Shown here: positions 25,492-35,127 of the stretch, in pieces | Layout: every line of letters starts with the position of its first letter | How positions within the stretch are numbered: the stretch's first letter is position 1 | Assembly: GCA_900556135.1 (NCBI GenBank) | Contig: USNR01000008.1 | Span: 1-48,966, forward strand | Length of the DNA stretch: 48,966 bases | Direction: 5' to 3' | Origin: an uncultured Clostridium sp. | Lineage (GTDB): Bacteria > Bacillota > Clostridia > TANB77 > CAG-508 | Notes under the pieces: model-generated | The model's input: only the letters and a program-made list of their open reading frames with translations | The model's database searches: none | What the model was told of the DNA's origin: nothing | Position numbers and translations under genes: made by a program

Positions 25492-26193
25492 TTAAAAGTT
25501 TCCTTTCTCTTTAATACATGTAAAAACCTTTTCAGCTGATTCCTTAGCTGATTTGCAATTTGTTACATCTATATCAATTGTATTTGAATACCTTTTGTAG
25601 TATCCTGCCATCTCTTGGAGTTCATCTCTTTTTTCTATATGCTTTTTTAACTGTTCAATATTACCTTCTTTGTATTGTTTTGCTTTCCTTTTAACTCTTT
25701 CATCTAATGATGCAGTAATAAAAAAATGATAATCTAAGTCAGGATATATTTTCATCAAATCTCTTCCTGATATAATTACATTATATTCATTTTTTAGATT
25801 ATTTATTAAATCTCTAGCAAAATCATATAATTTTGTATTGTCAGCTTTTAACGCAACATTCGAAACAGCCATAGAAGCCATATCAGACTGCAAATCTGTT
25901 TCATCTATTTTTTTATCGTTAACATATACGACACTTTCTCTGTTTTCTAATTTAATCTTGACTTTTAGTGCATCCATAACTTGTTTTATATCAACATGTT
26001 CAGATTCTGACATTTTCTGTTTGATGTCAATTCCAGAATTTATTAATGCTACAACAATTCCTCTGTACAAGTTTCCACCATGTAATATTATGCTATTAGG
26101 AATCATATCCAATAGCTCTCTACATAAAGATGTTTTTCCTGCTCCTACAAGTCCTTCTATTCCAATTGTTATGTTTGTATTGTTTTCTTGCAT
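25492..26193 (-). CDS. (d)CMP-kinase-like nucleoside monophosphate kinase
   Basis: 233 residues. P-loop EGLVGAGKTSL (13-23), a long middle domain with VNDKKIDETDLQSDMASMAVSN (typical of the CMP-binding insert of Cmk) and ISGRDLMKIYPDLDYHFFITA, where the Cmk motif GRD is preserved. The C-terminal lid-like helix has KRKAKQYKEGN. Cmk phosphorylates CMP/dCMP in pyrimidine recycling. It is diverged enough that another small substrate is possible. Stop codon abuts murD. Confidence 0.75.
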   Translation of the reverse strand: MQENNTNITIGIEGLVGAGKTSLCRELLDMIPNSIILHGGNLYRGIVVALINSGIDIKQKMSESEHVDIKQVMDALKVKIKLENRESVVYVNDKKIDETDLQSDMASMAVSNVALKADNTKLYDFARDLINNLKNEYNVIISGRDLMKIYPDLDYHFFITASLDERVKRKAKQYKEGNIEQLKKHIEKRDELQEMAGYYKRYSNTIDIDVTNCKSAKESAEKVFTCIKEKGNF

Positions 26194-26259
26194 ACAATCA
26201 CCTTCCCATATATTTTGTCAAATATCATTAATATTATATTCATAACTTATACTAATGTC

Positions 26260-26287
26260 AAGACGGTGGGTAATAACCCACCGTCTT
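26260..26287. terminator. Hairpin downstream of the 83-aa gene
   Basis: Perfect 12-bp stem AAGACGGTGGGT / ACCCACCGTCTT with loop AATA, GC-rich for this genome. No T-run follows on either strand, so it may terminate weakly or protect RNA 3' ends. Confidence 0.5.
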
Positions 26288-26294
26288 ACTTCTC

Positions 26295-26546
26295 TCACAT
26301 AATCACACAAACAAGTTTGTAGTCCGTCTTTTCGATTTCATAGAAAAAATTTTTCTCATTTTTCTTATTGCATCTCATGTAAATGACCATAATTTCATTC
26401 ACACAGTCTGATGTTTCAAGTTCTTCAATTGCCTTTTTCAAGGTCTCCCGCTGAATAATTTCATACTCATTTGGTAAGTTTTCTAAAAAATCCTGGGCTT
26501 CTTTTCTGTCGTTAAAGATTCGTGTCTTCAAACTTTTTCCATCCAT
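26295..26546 (-). CDS. Small hypothetical protein A (83 aa)
   Basis: AGGAGAGG lies 11 bases before the ATG. Charged, soluble, no membrane segment (RKEAQDFLENLPNEYEI, LKKAIEELETSDCVNEIM, IEKTDYKLVCVI). Same length and similar layout as the neighbouring 83-aa protein. Base composition is richer in G/C than most genes here. Family not recognised; possible recent transfer. Confidence 0.6.
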   Translation of the reverse strand: MDGKSLKTRIFNDRKEAQDFLENLPNEYEIIQRETLKKAIEELETSDCVNEIMVIYMRCNKKNEKNFFYEIEKTDYKLVCVIM

Positions 26547-26664
26547 GATTAATCAAACCTCTCCTTTTATTGTCTTATGTGAAATATTCAAAAGACTTGA
26601 ATATATATATTTTATCACACTTCCCGCGAAAAATCAAATGCAACAGTAAGAACTAAATATATAA

Positions 26665-26696
26665 AAAAGTCGACTGATAATAATCAATCGACTTTT
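26665..26696 (-). terminator. Terminator of small protein B
   Basis: Stem AAAAGTCGAYTGAT-type with one mismatch and a 4-base loop, followed by TTTTTTATAT on the minus strand. Confidence 0.75.
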
Positions 26697-26701
26697 AAGA
26701 G

Positions 26702-26953
26702 CTATTGGAAACATACAACTGCTTCCTTATTGTTGCTGAAGATAACTACACTAATGCCTTCATAATCATCCCAATTAATATCAGGAAATCCATCGGTAAT
26801 CTCAACATTCTTAAACCAAACCCATTTTTCTTTGCCATTTTTGAGTTCATCAATAGCCTTGGCCAGTTGAGGATATAGTGTATTTTTCTTGCATCTCAGC
26901 ATCATATTGTGGAGAACATCTATTGCATCCTCCCGCTCACGATAGGGTCCCAT
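26702..26953 (-). CDS. Small hypothetical protein B (83 aa)
   Basis: AAGGAGAG seven bases before the ATG. Reads GPYREREDAIDVLHNM, LAKAIDELKNGKEKWVWFKN, EGISVVIFSNNKEAVVCF: a helix-helix-strand layout like protein A, both starting with a charged R-E-x-A-x-x-x-L helix and a K-A-I-(D/E)-E-L helix. They could be distant paralogs. Own terminator. Function unknown. Confidence 0.6.
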   Translation of the reverse strand: MGPYREREDAIDVLHNMMLRCKKNTLYPQLAKAIDELKNGKEKWVWFKNVEITDGFPDINWDDYEGISVVIFSNNKEAVVCFQ

Positions 26954-27038
26954 TGTATTTCTCTCCTTTTCATTGCTCTTTTTTTATTAAAGTGCATCTT
27001 TTATTATACTACAATTTTATTCAGAATGCAAATATTTA

Positions 27039-29864
27039 TTATAAATATTTTTTCAAGAATTTTCCAGTATAGCTTTGTTCATTTTTTACAATCTGCTCTG
27101 GAGTGCCAACACATAACACTTCTCCTCCCTTTTCTCCACCTTCTGGTCCAAGGTCTATTATGTGGTCACAAGTTTTTATCAAATCCAAATTATGCTCTAT
27201 AACAATTATTGTATTGCCTGTATCTACAAGTCTTTGTAAAATATTTACTAATTTATGAACATCTGCAATATGAAGTCCCGTGGTAGGTTCATCTAATATA
27301 TACAAAGTTTTTCCTGTTGCCTTTTTAGATAATTCTGTGGCTAATTTAACACGTTGTGCTTCTCCTCCTGAAAGAGTAGTTGAAGGTTGTCCTAGTTTTA
27401 TATATCCCAATCCAACATCATATAGAGTTTGAATCTTTGTTTTTATACGAGGAATCTTATCAAAAAATTTCAAAGCCTCTTCAACTGTCATATCTAAAAC
27501 ATCATATATAGACTTTCCTTTATATTTTACTTCTAATGTTTCTTTGTTATATCTTTTTCCATGGCAGACTTCACAAGGAACATATATATCTGGTAAAAAG
27601 TGCATTTCTATTTTCAAAACTCCGTCTCCATTACAAGCTTCACATCTTCCACCTGCAACATTAAAGCTAAATCTTCCTTTGTCATATCCCTTCATTTTTG
27701 ATTCATTCATTTCTGCAAAAATATCTCTTATATAGTCAAATACTCCTGTGTAAGTTGCTGGATTAGAGCGAGGCGTTCTTCCTATTGGAGATTGGTCAAT
27801 GTTTACTATTTTATCTATGTTATGAAGTCCTTTTATTTCTTTGCACTTGCCAGGCTTTTCATTTGAACCATTTAAATCTCTTGCAATTGTTTTGTATAAA
27901 ATTTCATTAACAAGAGTGGATTTTCCAGAACCTGAAACACCTGTTACACATATAAACTGTCCTAAAGGAAATTTTACGCTTATGTTTTTTAAATTATGTT
28001 CTGTCGCACCTATTACTTGTATTGATTTCCCATTCGATTTTCTTCTATGTTTTGGAACTGTAATTTGCTTACGTCCACTTAAATAGTCACCTGTTGCTGA
28101 ACCAGAAACCTGTTTTACTTCTTCTGCTGTTCCTTGAGCCATAACCCTTCCACCATGAACACCAGGACCAGGTCCAATATCTATAATTTGATCTGCAGCA
28201 TACATTGTGTCTTCGTCATGTTCAACTACTATAACAGAATTTCCTAAATCTCTTAGTTTTTTTAATGTTTCTATAAGCTTGTCATTATCTCTCTGATGCA
28301 GTCCAATACTTGGTTCATCTAATATATACAACACACCAGTTAAGCCCGCTCCAATTTGAGTGGCTAACCTAATACGTTGTGCCTCTCCTCCGGATAAGCT
28401 TCCAGCAGGTCTAGATAATGTTAAATAATCTAGTCCTACATCTATTAAAAATTGAAGTCTTTTATTTATCTCTTTTAAAATTTGATCTGAAATCATAGCT
28501 TGTACATTGGTTAGCTTTAAAGAATCCAAATAATCCTTTATTTTGTCAATTGACATATATGTTAATTCATTTATATTCTTTTCTCCAACTTTTACAGCCA
28601 AACTCTCTTTTCTAAGCCTTGCACCATGACACGCTAGACATGGAGATTCGCTCATATACATCTCGTAAAAAGCTCTCATTCCATTTGATTTTGTCTCATT
28701 ATGGCGTCTTTCTAATGTCGGTATAACACCTTCAAATGGAGACGAAAACCTTCTTGTTCCTGAAGCCGAAGTATATTCAAAATCAATAACCTCATCTCCA
28801 GTACCATATAATATCTTATTTAAAAAATCTTTAGGTAACTTCTTTATTGGAACATCCTTAATTTTTACATTATAATGTTTTGCAATACTCTCAAAGTACA
28901 TTCTTGCCATGGTATCGCCTTTTTTCATAGTACTAGCTCCAAAAGCTTTTACTCCGTCATATAAAGTTTTGGTCTTATCAGGAATTATTAAATCTTCGTC
29001 AATTCTCATTAAATAGCCAATTCCTGTACATTCTGGGCAAGCACCAAATGGATTGTTAAACGAAAACATTCTGGGTGTCAACTCTTCAAAACTAATTCCA
29101 CAATCCACACAAGCATAATTCTGGCTGTATATCTTTTCTCCTTTTCCTGGAATATCTATTGTTACCAAATTATTTGCATTCTTCATTGCAGTTTCTACAG
29201 ATTCGGTTAACCTTGAACGTATTCCGTCCTTTATTACTAATCTATCAACAACTAAATCAACATTATGTTTTTTCTTCTTATCTATGGAAATCTCATCTTC
29301 TCCTAATTCGTACATAGTTCCATCTATTCTTGCTCTTATGAAACCATTCTTTTGATATTCTTCCAATTGTTTTACAAACTCACCTTTTCTACCACGAACA
29401 ACAGGAGCTAAAACTTGAATTCTAGTACCTTCTTCTAATTCTAATATAGAATCTACAATTTGGTCTATTGTTTGCTTTTCTATTTTTTTACCACAATTAG
29501 GACAATAAGGAGTTCCAATTCTGGCATATAACAAACGAATATAATCATAAATTTCTGTTACAGTTCCAACTGTAGAACGAGGATTTTTAGATGTAGTTTT
29601 TTGATCAATAGAAATAGCTGGAGACAATCCATCTATAGACTCCACATCTGGTTTCTCCATCATACCTAAAAACTGTCTTGCATACGAAGACAAGCTTTCA
29701 ACATATCTACGTTGTCCCTCTGCATATAATGTATCAAAAGCCAAAGACGATTTACCAGAACCAGACAAACCTGTTATTACAACAAGTTTATTGCGTGGAA
29801 TAGTTAAATCAATATTTTTCAAATTATGTTCTTTTGCTCCCTTAATTACAATATTATCATTCAT
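27039..29864 (-). CDS. uvrA: Excinuclease ABC subunit A
   Basis: About 941 residues. DNA-damage sensor of nucleotide excision repair. Two ABC ATPase modules: Walker [11 protein letters not shown] near the N-terminus, signature [19 protein letters not shown], second Walker [11 protein letters not shown], second [15 protein letters not shown]. Zinc-binding CPNCGKK, CVDCG/CPEC and CEACNGDGV...CEVCHGKRY are present. Start: ATG 29864 fits AGAGG better than ATG 29870, which is too close to it. Single gene; uvrB and uvrC are not in the window. Confidence 0.97.
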   Translation of the reverse strand: MNDNIVIKGAKEHNLKNIDLTIPRNKLVVITGLSGSGKSSLAFDTLYAEGQRRYVESLSSYARQFLGMMEKPDVESIDGLSPAISIDQKTTSKNPRSTVGTVTEIYDYIRLLYARIGTPYCPNCGKKIEKQTIDQIVDSILELEEGTRIQVLAPVVRGRKGEFVKQLEEYQKNGFIRARIDGTMYELGEDEISIDKKKKHNVDLVVDRLVIKDGIRSRLTESVETAMKNANNLVTIDIPGKGEKIYSQNYACVDCGISFEELTPRMFSFNNPFGACPECTGIGYLMRIDEDLIIPDKTKTLYDGVKAFGASTMKKGDTMARMYFESIAKHYNVKIKDVPIKKLPKDFLNKILYGTGDEVIDFEYTSASGTRRFSSPFEGVIPTLERRHNETKSNGMRAFYEMYMSESPCLACHGARLRKESLAVKVGEKNINELTYMSIDKIKDYLDSLKLTNVQAMISDQILKEINKRLQFLIDVGLDYLTLSRPAGSLSGGEAQRIRLATQIGAGLTGVLYILDEPSIGLHQRDNDKLIETLKKLRDLGNSVIVVEHDEDTMYAADQIIDIGPGPGVHGGRVMAQGTAEEVKQVSGSATGDYLSGRKQITVPKHRRKSNGKSIQVIGATEHNLKNISVKFPLGQFICVTGVSGSGKSTLVNEILYKTIARDLNGSNEKPGKCKEIKGLHNIDKIVNIDQSPIGRTPRSNPATYTGVFDYIRDIFAEMNESKMKGYDKGRFSFNVAGGRCEACNGDGVLKIEMHFLPDIYVPCEVCHGKRYNKETLEVKYKGKSIYDVLDMTVEEALKFFDKIPRIKTKIQTLYDVGLGYIKLGQPSTTLSGGEAQRVKLATELSKKATGKTLYILDEPTTGLHIADVHKLVNILQRLVDTGNTIIVIEHNLDLIKTCDHIIDLGPEGGEKGGEVLCVGTPEQIVKNEQSYTGKFLKKYL

Positions 29865-29983
29865 TATCATTTACCTCTCACATAATTATCATTTCCAACT
29901 TGATAAATTATATCACATATAAGGCAAACAAGCCATAATTTCTCGACGAAATATTACAAATTATTACATATTTAAAAAAGGTA

Positions 29984-30012
29984 TTGAAATTTTTTCTATT
30001 TTCGATTAAGAT
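29984..30012 (+). promoter_or_regulatory. Possible promoter of the thymidine-kinase-like gene
   Basis: TTGAAA (29984-29989), 17-base spacer, TAAGAT (30007-30012). -10 is poor, and overlapping AT-rich alternatives exist. Confidence 0.35.
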
Positions 30013-30062
30013 AATCATTGCGCACAAAAGATAAACTATTATTATAACAAAGGAGTATCAAA

Positions 30063-30674
30063 ATGGGATATATAAACGTTTTCACAGGGCCAATCAAATG
30101 TGGCAAAAGTCAAAAAATTTTTAACGAATTAAAAAGACAATTAATTGCAGGCAAAAATATAAAAGTTTTTTTACCAGATATTGATACAGATAATAATAAT
30201 GTAATTTCAACCATGTCAGGCAATTGTATAAATGCTCTAAAAATCAATAACATTGCAGAATTAAAAAAATATAATGCTGACGTGTATTTTATAGATATGT
30301 TTCATTTTTTAGAAGGTGACGTTTCTACTATTGACGAAATGGCAACACAAGGAAAAAAATTCTACATTGCAGGTCTTAATCTTACTGCAGACAAAAAGAT
30401 CTTTGGTAAAATGGGAGACTTAATGTGTATTGCCGACCATGTAGAAATAATGACATCAATTTGTGAAGTTTGTAAAAGTGATGAAGCAAGCTTTTCTTAT
30501 TGTCGTAAAGGCACAAAATCTAAAGAGTTCATCCCTGTTTGTAGAGAATGTTATAACAAGCTTATTAATAAAGAAATAACTCTAAAACCAAAGAGGTCAA
30601 GAAAGAGTACTGCTACCTCTCCTACTATGGGAAAAATTTTAGTAAATGATTTTAACTATCAGTATCATTTTTAA
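30063..30674 (+). CDS. Thymidine-kinase-like protein with altered catalytic motif
   Basis: 203 residues with the layout of bacterial type II thymidine kinases: P-loop GPIKCGKS (9-16), a structural zinc site CEVC (134-137) plus CREC (160-163), and FIAGL-like YIAGLNLTAD. In true kinases the strand ends DEAQF/DEGQF, whose Glu is the catalytic base; here it reads IDMFHF (77-82), so that Glu is absent. The S-H-G motif is also changed (STMSGN). It may be inactive, or phosphorylate something else or bind nucleotides. AAAGGAG precedes the ATG. Confidence 0.7.
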   Translation: MGYINVFTGPIKCGKSQKIFNELKRQLIAGKNIKVFLPDIDTDNNNVISTMSGNCINALKINNIAELKKYNADVYFIDMFHFLEGDVSTIDEMATQGKKFYIAGLNLTADKKIFGKMGDLMCIADHVEIMTSICEVCKSDEASFSYCRKGTKSKEFIPVCRECYNKLINKEITLKPKRSRKSTATSPTMGKILVNDFNYQYHF

Positions 30675-30746
30675 TTCTATAACGTTAGTATTATATTTAA
30701 AGTTTAAATTATAAAGCTATTTGCACACAATATTTCATATATAAAC

Positions 30747-30782
30747 GAGGGCTATTTTATCAAAGTAGTCCTCTTCTTTTTT
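30747..30782 (+). terminator. Terminator of the thymidine-kinase-like gene
   Basis: Stem GAGGGCTA / TAGTCCTC (one G-U), followed by TTCTTTTTT. Confidence 0.7.
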
Positions 30783-30820
30783 AGTTTTGTTATTTTTCTG
30801 CTTTTCACGCATATACTAGT

Positions 30821-30857
30821 ATTACGTTAGATTAAACCGTAACGTAATATTTTTTTA
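30821..30857 (+). promoter_or_regulatory. Inverted repeat ahead of the AsnB-like gene (operator or small attenuator)
   Basis: ATTACGTTA (30821-30829) mirrors TAACGTAAT (30840-30848) and is followed by A then seven T. A TATACT just upstream could be the -10. It could be a terminator-type attenuator or a repressor site. Confidence 0.4.
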
Positions 30858-30878
30858 CAGAAGAGGGATGAGCTATAT

Positions 30879-32627
30879 ATGACTGAATTAATCAATTTTT
30901 CCAATAAATCTTTAGACTTTTTTAAGCAGACTAAATATATATTCCAAGGAATCACTTACACAATATTTTATAATGGCACACTTTATAATTTGCCAGAACT
31001 AAAATCTAACCTAATTTCATCTGGTTTTTATTTTGATGTTCCTAGCAGAGTTAATAATATTGACGATTCATTAGTATTAATAGCCTGTTTTATAAAATAT
31101 GGATATGACATGGTAGAAAAATTAAATGGAGCTTATTCTTTTGCAATATGGAATGAAAACAAGAATGAATTATTTCTTGTTAGGGATCATTTTGGAATAA
31201 AACCTTTATATTATACACTTATAGATAATACTATGCTCTTCTCAGCTAATGTGAAGGATTTGTTTAAAGATTCTAGAGTTGAACCTATCTTAGATAAGCA
31301 AGGCATGTGTGAACTTTTCGGTCTTGGGCCAGCCCATACCTCTGGTTTTACACCATTCAAAAATATATTCGAATTAAAACCAGCCCATTTTACGATATAT
31401 AATCACTCAGGATTAAAGACAAAAAAATATTGGCAATTAAAAAGTATGCCACACAAACATAGCATTGGCAAGACATGTGAAATTATAAGAGACCTTTTAA
31501 AAGACAGTATCCAGAATCATATAAATGTTAATAATGTCCAAAATACTCCTTCGTCTTTATGTACTTTTTTATCTGGTGGATTAGACTCAAGCATTGTTAC
31601 CTTTTATACTGCTAATTTCTATAAAGAGCATGATTTAGGGCCTTTAAACACATACTCTGTTGATTATATAGACAATGATAAAAACTTTGTAAAAACAGAT
31701 TTTCAGCCTAATTCAGATTCATACTTCATAAAATTAGCAATTAAAAGGTTCGGTGTAAATCATAAAACAATATTATTAGATACTCCCGACCTTGCAAATA
31801 GCTTAAAAGATTCAATGATGGCACGCGGCTTTCCAGGAATGGCAGATATAGACTCTTCCCTACTTCTTTTTTGTAAAAAAGTTCAGCCTCATTCAAATAT
31901 TGCGTTAACTGGTGAATGTGCAGATGAGTTTTTCTGCGGTTACCCTTGGTTCTTTAGAGAGGATTGTTTAAGTAGTAAAACCTTTCCATGGTCTATGGCT
32001 ATTAAAGAAAGACAAAATCTACTTTCTTTAGATGTATCATCCAAAATTGACTTACAAGACTATATAGATTATAGATACACTGAAACTTTAAAGAATGTTC
32101 CAAGATTAGATGATGATTCACCTGCAACAGCTAAAATGCGAGAGATAACATATCTAACTTTAAATTGGTTTATGCAAACACTTATAGATAGAGCAGATAA
32201 AATGGCATTTTGTTCTAATGTGGAAATCCACGTTCCATTTTGTGATTATCGTTTAGCACAGTATGTATGGAACATTCCATGGGAATTAAAAACATTAAAA
32301 GGCCGTGAAAAAGGCTTGCTTAGATATGCAATGAAAGGATTACTTCCTTCCGAAATAATTGATAGAAAGAAAAGCCCTTATCCTAAAACATGTAATCCTA
32401 CATATTTAAATTGTGTAAAAAATATGTTATCAAATATAATAAACAATAGCCAGTCTCCTATAAACTATCTGATAGATAAAAATTACGTTCAAGAAATTTT
32501 AGATACAGATGGGCGCAATTTTACTCATCCATGGTTTGGGCAACTTATGACCGGTCCACAACTAATGGCTTATTTGTGTCAAATTAATATGTGGCTCGAG
32601 AAATATAATCCTAAGATTGAAATTTAA
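30879..32627 (+). CDS. AsnB-like asparagine synthetase without the N-terminal cysteine
   Basis: 582 residues. Standard AsnB starts MCG, with Cys as glutaminase nucleophile, then HRGPD and NGEIYN at about residue 75. Here the protein starts MTELINFSNK, has no Cys and no HRGPD, and NGTLYN lies at 32-37, so about 40 residues are missing. The rest is well kept: LNGAYSFAIWN, RDHFGIKPLYY, ATP-pyrophosphatase SGGLDSS (232-238), ALTGECADEFFCGY, RADKMAFCSNVEIHVPF. It probably uses free ammonia or another amine. GAGGG precedes the ATG; no upstream in-frame start restores the Cys. Confidence 0.85.
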   Translation: MTELINFSNKSLDFFKQTKYIFQGITYTIFYNGTLYNLPELKSNLISSGFYFDVPSRVNNIDDSLVLIACFIKYGYDMVEKLNGAYSFAIWNENKNELFLVRDHFGIKPLYYTLIDNTMLFSANVKDLFKDSRVEPILDKQGMCELFGLGPAHTSGFTPFKNIFELKPAHFTIYNHSGLKTKKYWQLKSMPHKHSIGKTCEIIRDLLKDSIQNHINVNNVQNTPSSLCTFLSGGLDSSIVTFYTANFYKEHDLGPLNTYSVDYIDNDKNFVKTDFQPNSDSYFIKLAIKRFGVNHKTILLDTPDLANSLKDSMMARGFPGMADIDSSLLLFCKKVQPHSNIALTGECADEFFCGYPWFFREDCLSSKTFPWSMAIKERQNLLSLDVSSKIDLQDYIDYRYTETLKNVPRLDDDSPATAKMREITYLTLNWFMQTLIDRADKMAFCSNVEIHVPFCDYRLAQYVWNIPWELKTLKGREKGLLRYAMKGLLPSEIIDRKKSPYPKTCNPTYLNCVKNMLSNIINNSQSPINYLIDKNYVQEILDTDGRNFTHPWFGQLMTGPQLMAYLCQINMWLEKYNPKIEI

Positions 32628-32662
32628 AACAAGGTTTCTCTAAGAACGAGAAAACTTGTTTT
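32626..32662. terminator. Bidirectional terminator between the AsnB-like gene and copA
   Basis: Stem AAAACAAGGTTTCTC with its near-mirror GAGAAAACTTGTTTT, loop TAAGAAC, overlapping the stop codon. Confidence 0.65.
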
Positions 32663-32683
32663 AAATAATATATTTTTTAACTA

Positions 32684-34888
32684 TTAATATTTTCTTTTTA
32701 GCCTTAAAGCATTTAAAATTACTGTAAAACTGCTAAATACCATAGCCATACTTGCAATCATTGGATTAATCTTTATTCCTAATGGTTGTAGTAATCCCAT
32801 AGCAATTGGTATCATTAAGCTATTATAGAAAAACGCCCAGAATAAATTTTGTTTTATATTTCTTACAGTTCTTTTACTAATGTCTATTAATTTAACTATG
32901 CTTTCTAAATCATTTCTTGTTAATATTACATCAGAGGAATCCATTGCAATATCTGTTCCACTATTTACACTAACACCTATATGGCTATTAGCAAGGGCTG
33001 GGCTATCATTAATTCCATCTCCACACATCATTACGAATTTTTGTTCTTGTTTTAATTCTTTTATTACATTTGCCTTTTCATTTGGTGTAACATCAGATAT
33101 TACTTTTGTGATTCCAATATCTTCAGCAATCTTTTGGGCAGTTTTATTATTGTCTCCTGTAAGCATTATAGTTTGTATTCCGCTTCTATTCAATCTGCTT
33201 ACAACATCTTTTACATTATCTCTCACAATATCATTAACACCAATAATCGCTGTTATCTTCTTATCAATCACAGTATAAATAATACTGCAACCTTTTTTTG
33301 CAATCCTCTCTTCATCTTCCTTGTGAATATTCTCTATGTTCATTTTCTCTAAGATTTTAGAATTTCCTAGTATAACTTCTTTACCATTTACACTACCTGT
33401 AATACCAAATCCGCTAATATCTTTAAAATCTTCTACATCATAAGGCTGTATATTATTTTCCTTAAGATAATCTTTAAAAGCATTGCTTATAGGATGAGAT
33501 GATTTTAATTCTAAACTTCCAACCAAACTTATAACATCTTTTTCTTCCATATCTGAATAATTAATTACATCAGATATTTTTAATGTACCATATGTTAATG
33601 TACCTGTTTTATCAAACACTATAGTATCTACTTTAGACGCATTCTCTAATGTTTCACTTTTCTTAACTAATATTCCATTATTAGCACAAGTACCTTCACT
33701 TATTACAATAGCTAAAGGAGTTGCTAATCCTAAACTACATGGACATGCAACTACCAAAATAGTAACAAATACATTTATTGCTTCTGAAAAGTTATATCCA
33801 AACAATAGATAGCCAATAAAAGAAAGTATAGCAATAATAATAACAGCTGGCACAAAATATCCACTCACCTTGTCGGCTAATTTGGCAATTGGAGCCTTTG
33901 TATTTATTGCCTCAATTACTAATCTTACAATCTCAGAAATGGTAGATTCTTTGCCAATTTTTTCTGCTTTATATTCTATATAGCCATCATAATTAATACT
34001 TCCGGCTATAACTTTTTGACCTTGCTTTTTTATTGCAGGTTTGCTTTCTCCTGTTATAAAAGACTCGTCTAAATGAGCTGTTCCTACTACAATCTCCCCA
34101 TCTACTGAAATCTTTTCACCTGGCTTACTTATTACAATATCGCCTTTCTTTATTTCATCAATTGTAACATGTTTTTCTTTACCATCGACCTTTATAGTAG
34201 CATCTTTAGGAGTAATTTGAACTAACTTCTTAATAGCCTCCTTGGTTTTATCCTTACTTAATCCATCTATATATCTACCCAGCTTTATAAAATAAACAAC
34301 AATAGCAGCAGATTCAAAATATAGATTATCAACATAATGATGTTTTCCAGATAAAACCATAAACATTCCATATACACTATATAAAAAACTACTTAAAACA
34401 CCTATTGCAACTAACGTATCCATATTAGGAGTTCTATGCACTAAATTTTTATATCCATTTTTTATAATATCAAAACCATATCCTAAAAATGCTATAGTTA
34501 ATATTAATAATGTTGACGTATATATTAATGGATGCATATGCATATCAAAAATGCTTAAGTTCGGTAAACCAATCATATGTCCCATAGATATATACATCAT
34601 AATTATTGCCAAAACAGAAAAAATAACAAACTTTATCTTTTCTGTTTTACTATCGTCTTTTTGTGTAGTCTCATCATATAATCCTAAACTTTTAAATCCC
34701 GCTTCTTGTACAAACTTTTCTATATCCTGTAAATTTAAAACACTATCATCATACTCTATCAAAGCATTAGACATTACTAAATTAACTGAAGCACTTGTTA
34801 TTCCTTTTTGTTTATTTAAATATTTCTCTAATCCATTTGAACATGCACTGCATGTCATTCCATCTATAGATAAAATAACTTTCTTCAT
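32684..34888 (-). CDS. copA: Copper-exporting P1B-type ATPase
   Basis: 734 residues. One N-terminal heavy-metal domain with MTCSAC (Cys13, Cys16), eight membrane helices, actuator TGES (279-282), transmembrane metal site CPC (382-384) and phosphorylation site DKTGT (Asp426), then GDGINDSPALANSHIGV. CPC and the following helix pattern fit Cu(I) export. AAAGGAAT precedes the ATG. It lies three bases after copZ at the end of the suf run; a CsoR repressor gene is not visible. Confidence 0.93.
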   Translation of the reverse strand: MKKVILSIDGMTCSACSNGLEKYLNKQKGITSASVNLVMSNALIEYDDSVLNLQDIEKFVQEAGFKSLGLYDETTQKDDSKTEKIKFVIFSVLAIIMMYISMGHMIGLPNLSIFDMHMHPLIYTSTLLILTIAFLGYGFDIIKNGYKNLVHRTPNMDTLVAIGVLSSFLYSVYGMFMVLSGKHHYVDNLYFESAAIVVYFIKLGRYIDGLSKDKTKEAIKKLVQITPKDATIKVDGKEKHVTIDEIKKGDIVISKPGEKISVDGEIVVGTAHLDESFITGESKPAIKKQGQKVIAGSINYDGYIEYKAEKIGKESTISEIVRLVIEAINTKAPIAKLADKVSGYFVPAVIIIAILSFIGYLLFGYNFSEAINVFVTILVVACPCSLGLATPLAIVISEGTCANNGILVKKSETLENASKVDTIVFDKTGTLTYGTLKISDVINYSDMEEKDVISLVGSLELKSSHPISNAFKDYLKENNIQPYDVEDFKDISGFGITGSVNGKEVILGNSKILEKMNIENIHKEDEERIAKKGCSIIYTVIDKKITAIIGVNDIVRDNVKDVVSRLNRSGIQTIMLTGDNNKTAQKIAEDIGITKVISDVTPNEKANVIKELKQEQKFVMMCGDGINDSPALANSHIGVSVNSGTDIAMDSSDVILTRNDLESIVKLIDISKRTVRNIKQNLFWAFFYNSLMIPIAMGLLQPLGIKINPMIASMAMVFSSFTVILNALRLKRKY

Positions 34889-34891
34889 ATT

Positions 34892-35098
34892 TTATTCCTT
34901 TACTTCAAAACCTATATCTTCAATCTTTTCTTTTATCTTGTTAACATCAACACTATCATCAAGATTTACTTTAACAATTCCATTTTCATGACTAGCTTCT
35001 ACACTATTCACTCCGTCTAAAGTTTTTAATGCATTTTTTACTCTATTTTCGCATCCGCCACAGACCATTCCCTCAACTTTTATAACTACTTCTTTCAT
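34892..35098 (-). CDS. copZ: Copper chaperone CopZ
   Basis: 68 residues from ATG 35098, chosen over an upstream TTG (35119) because GGAAGAG is then correctly placed. Single heavy-metal domain with GMVCGGCENRV, using the Cys-Gly-Gly-Cys form of the CxxC site. CopZ carries Cu(I) to CopA. The stop codon abuts copA, so they are made together. It follows tcdA by 29 bases. Confidence 0.9.
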   Translation of the reverse strand: MKEVVIKVEGMVCGGCENRVKNALKTLDGVNSVEASHENGIVKVNLDDSVDVNKIKEKIEDIGFEVKE

Positions 35099-35127
35099 AT
35101 TATACACTCTTCCTTTCAAAATATATT

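Noticed and set aside
30063..30674. Standard thymidine kinase call (tdk)
   Set aside because: The catalytic Glu motif is missing, so I give only a family-level call.
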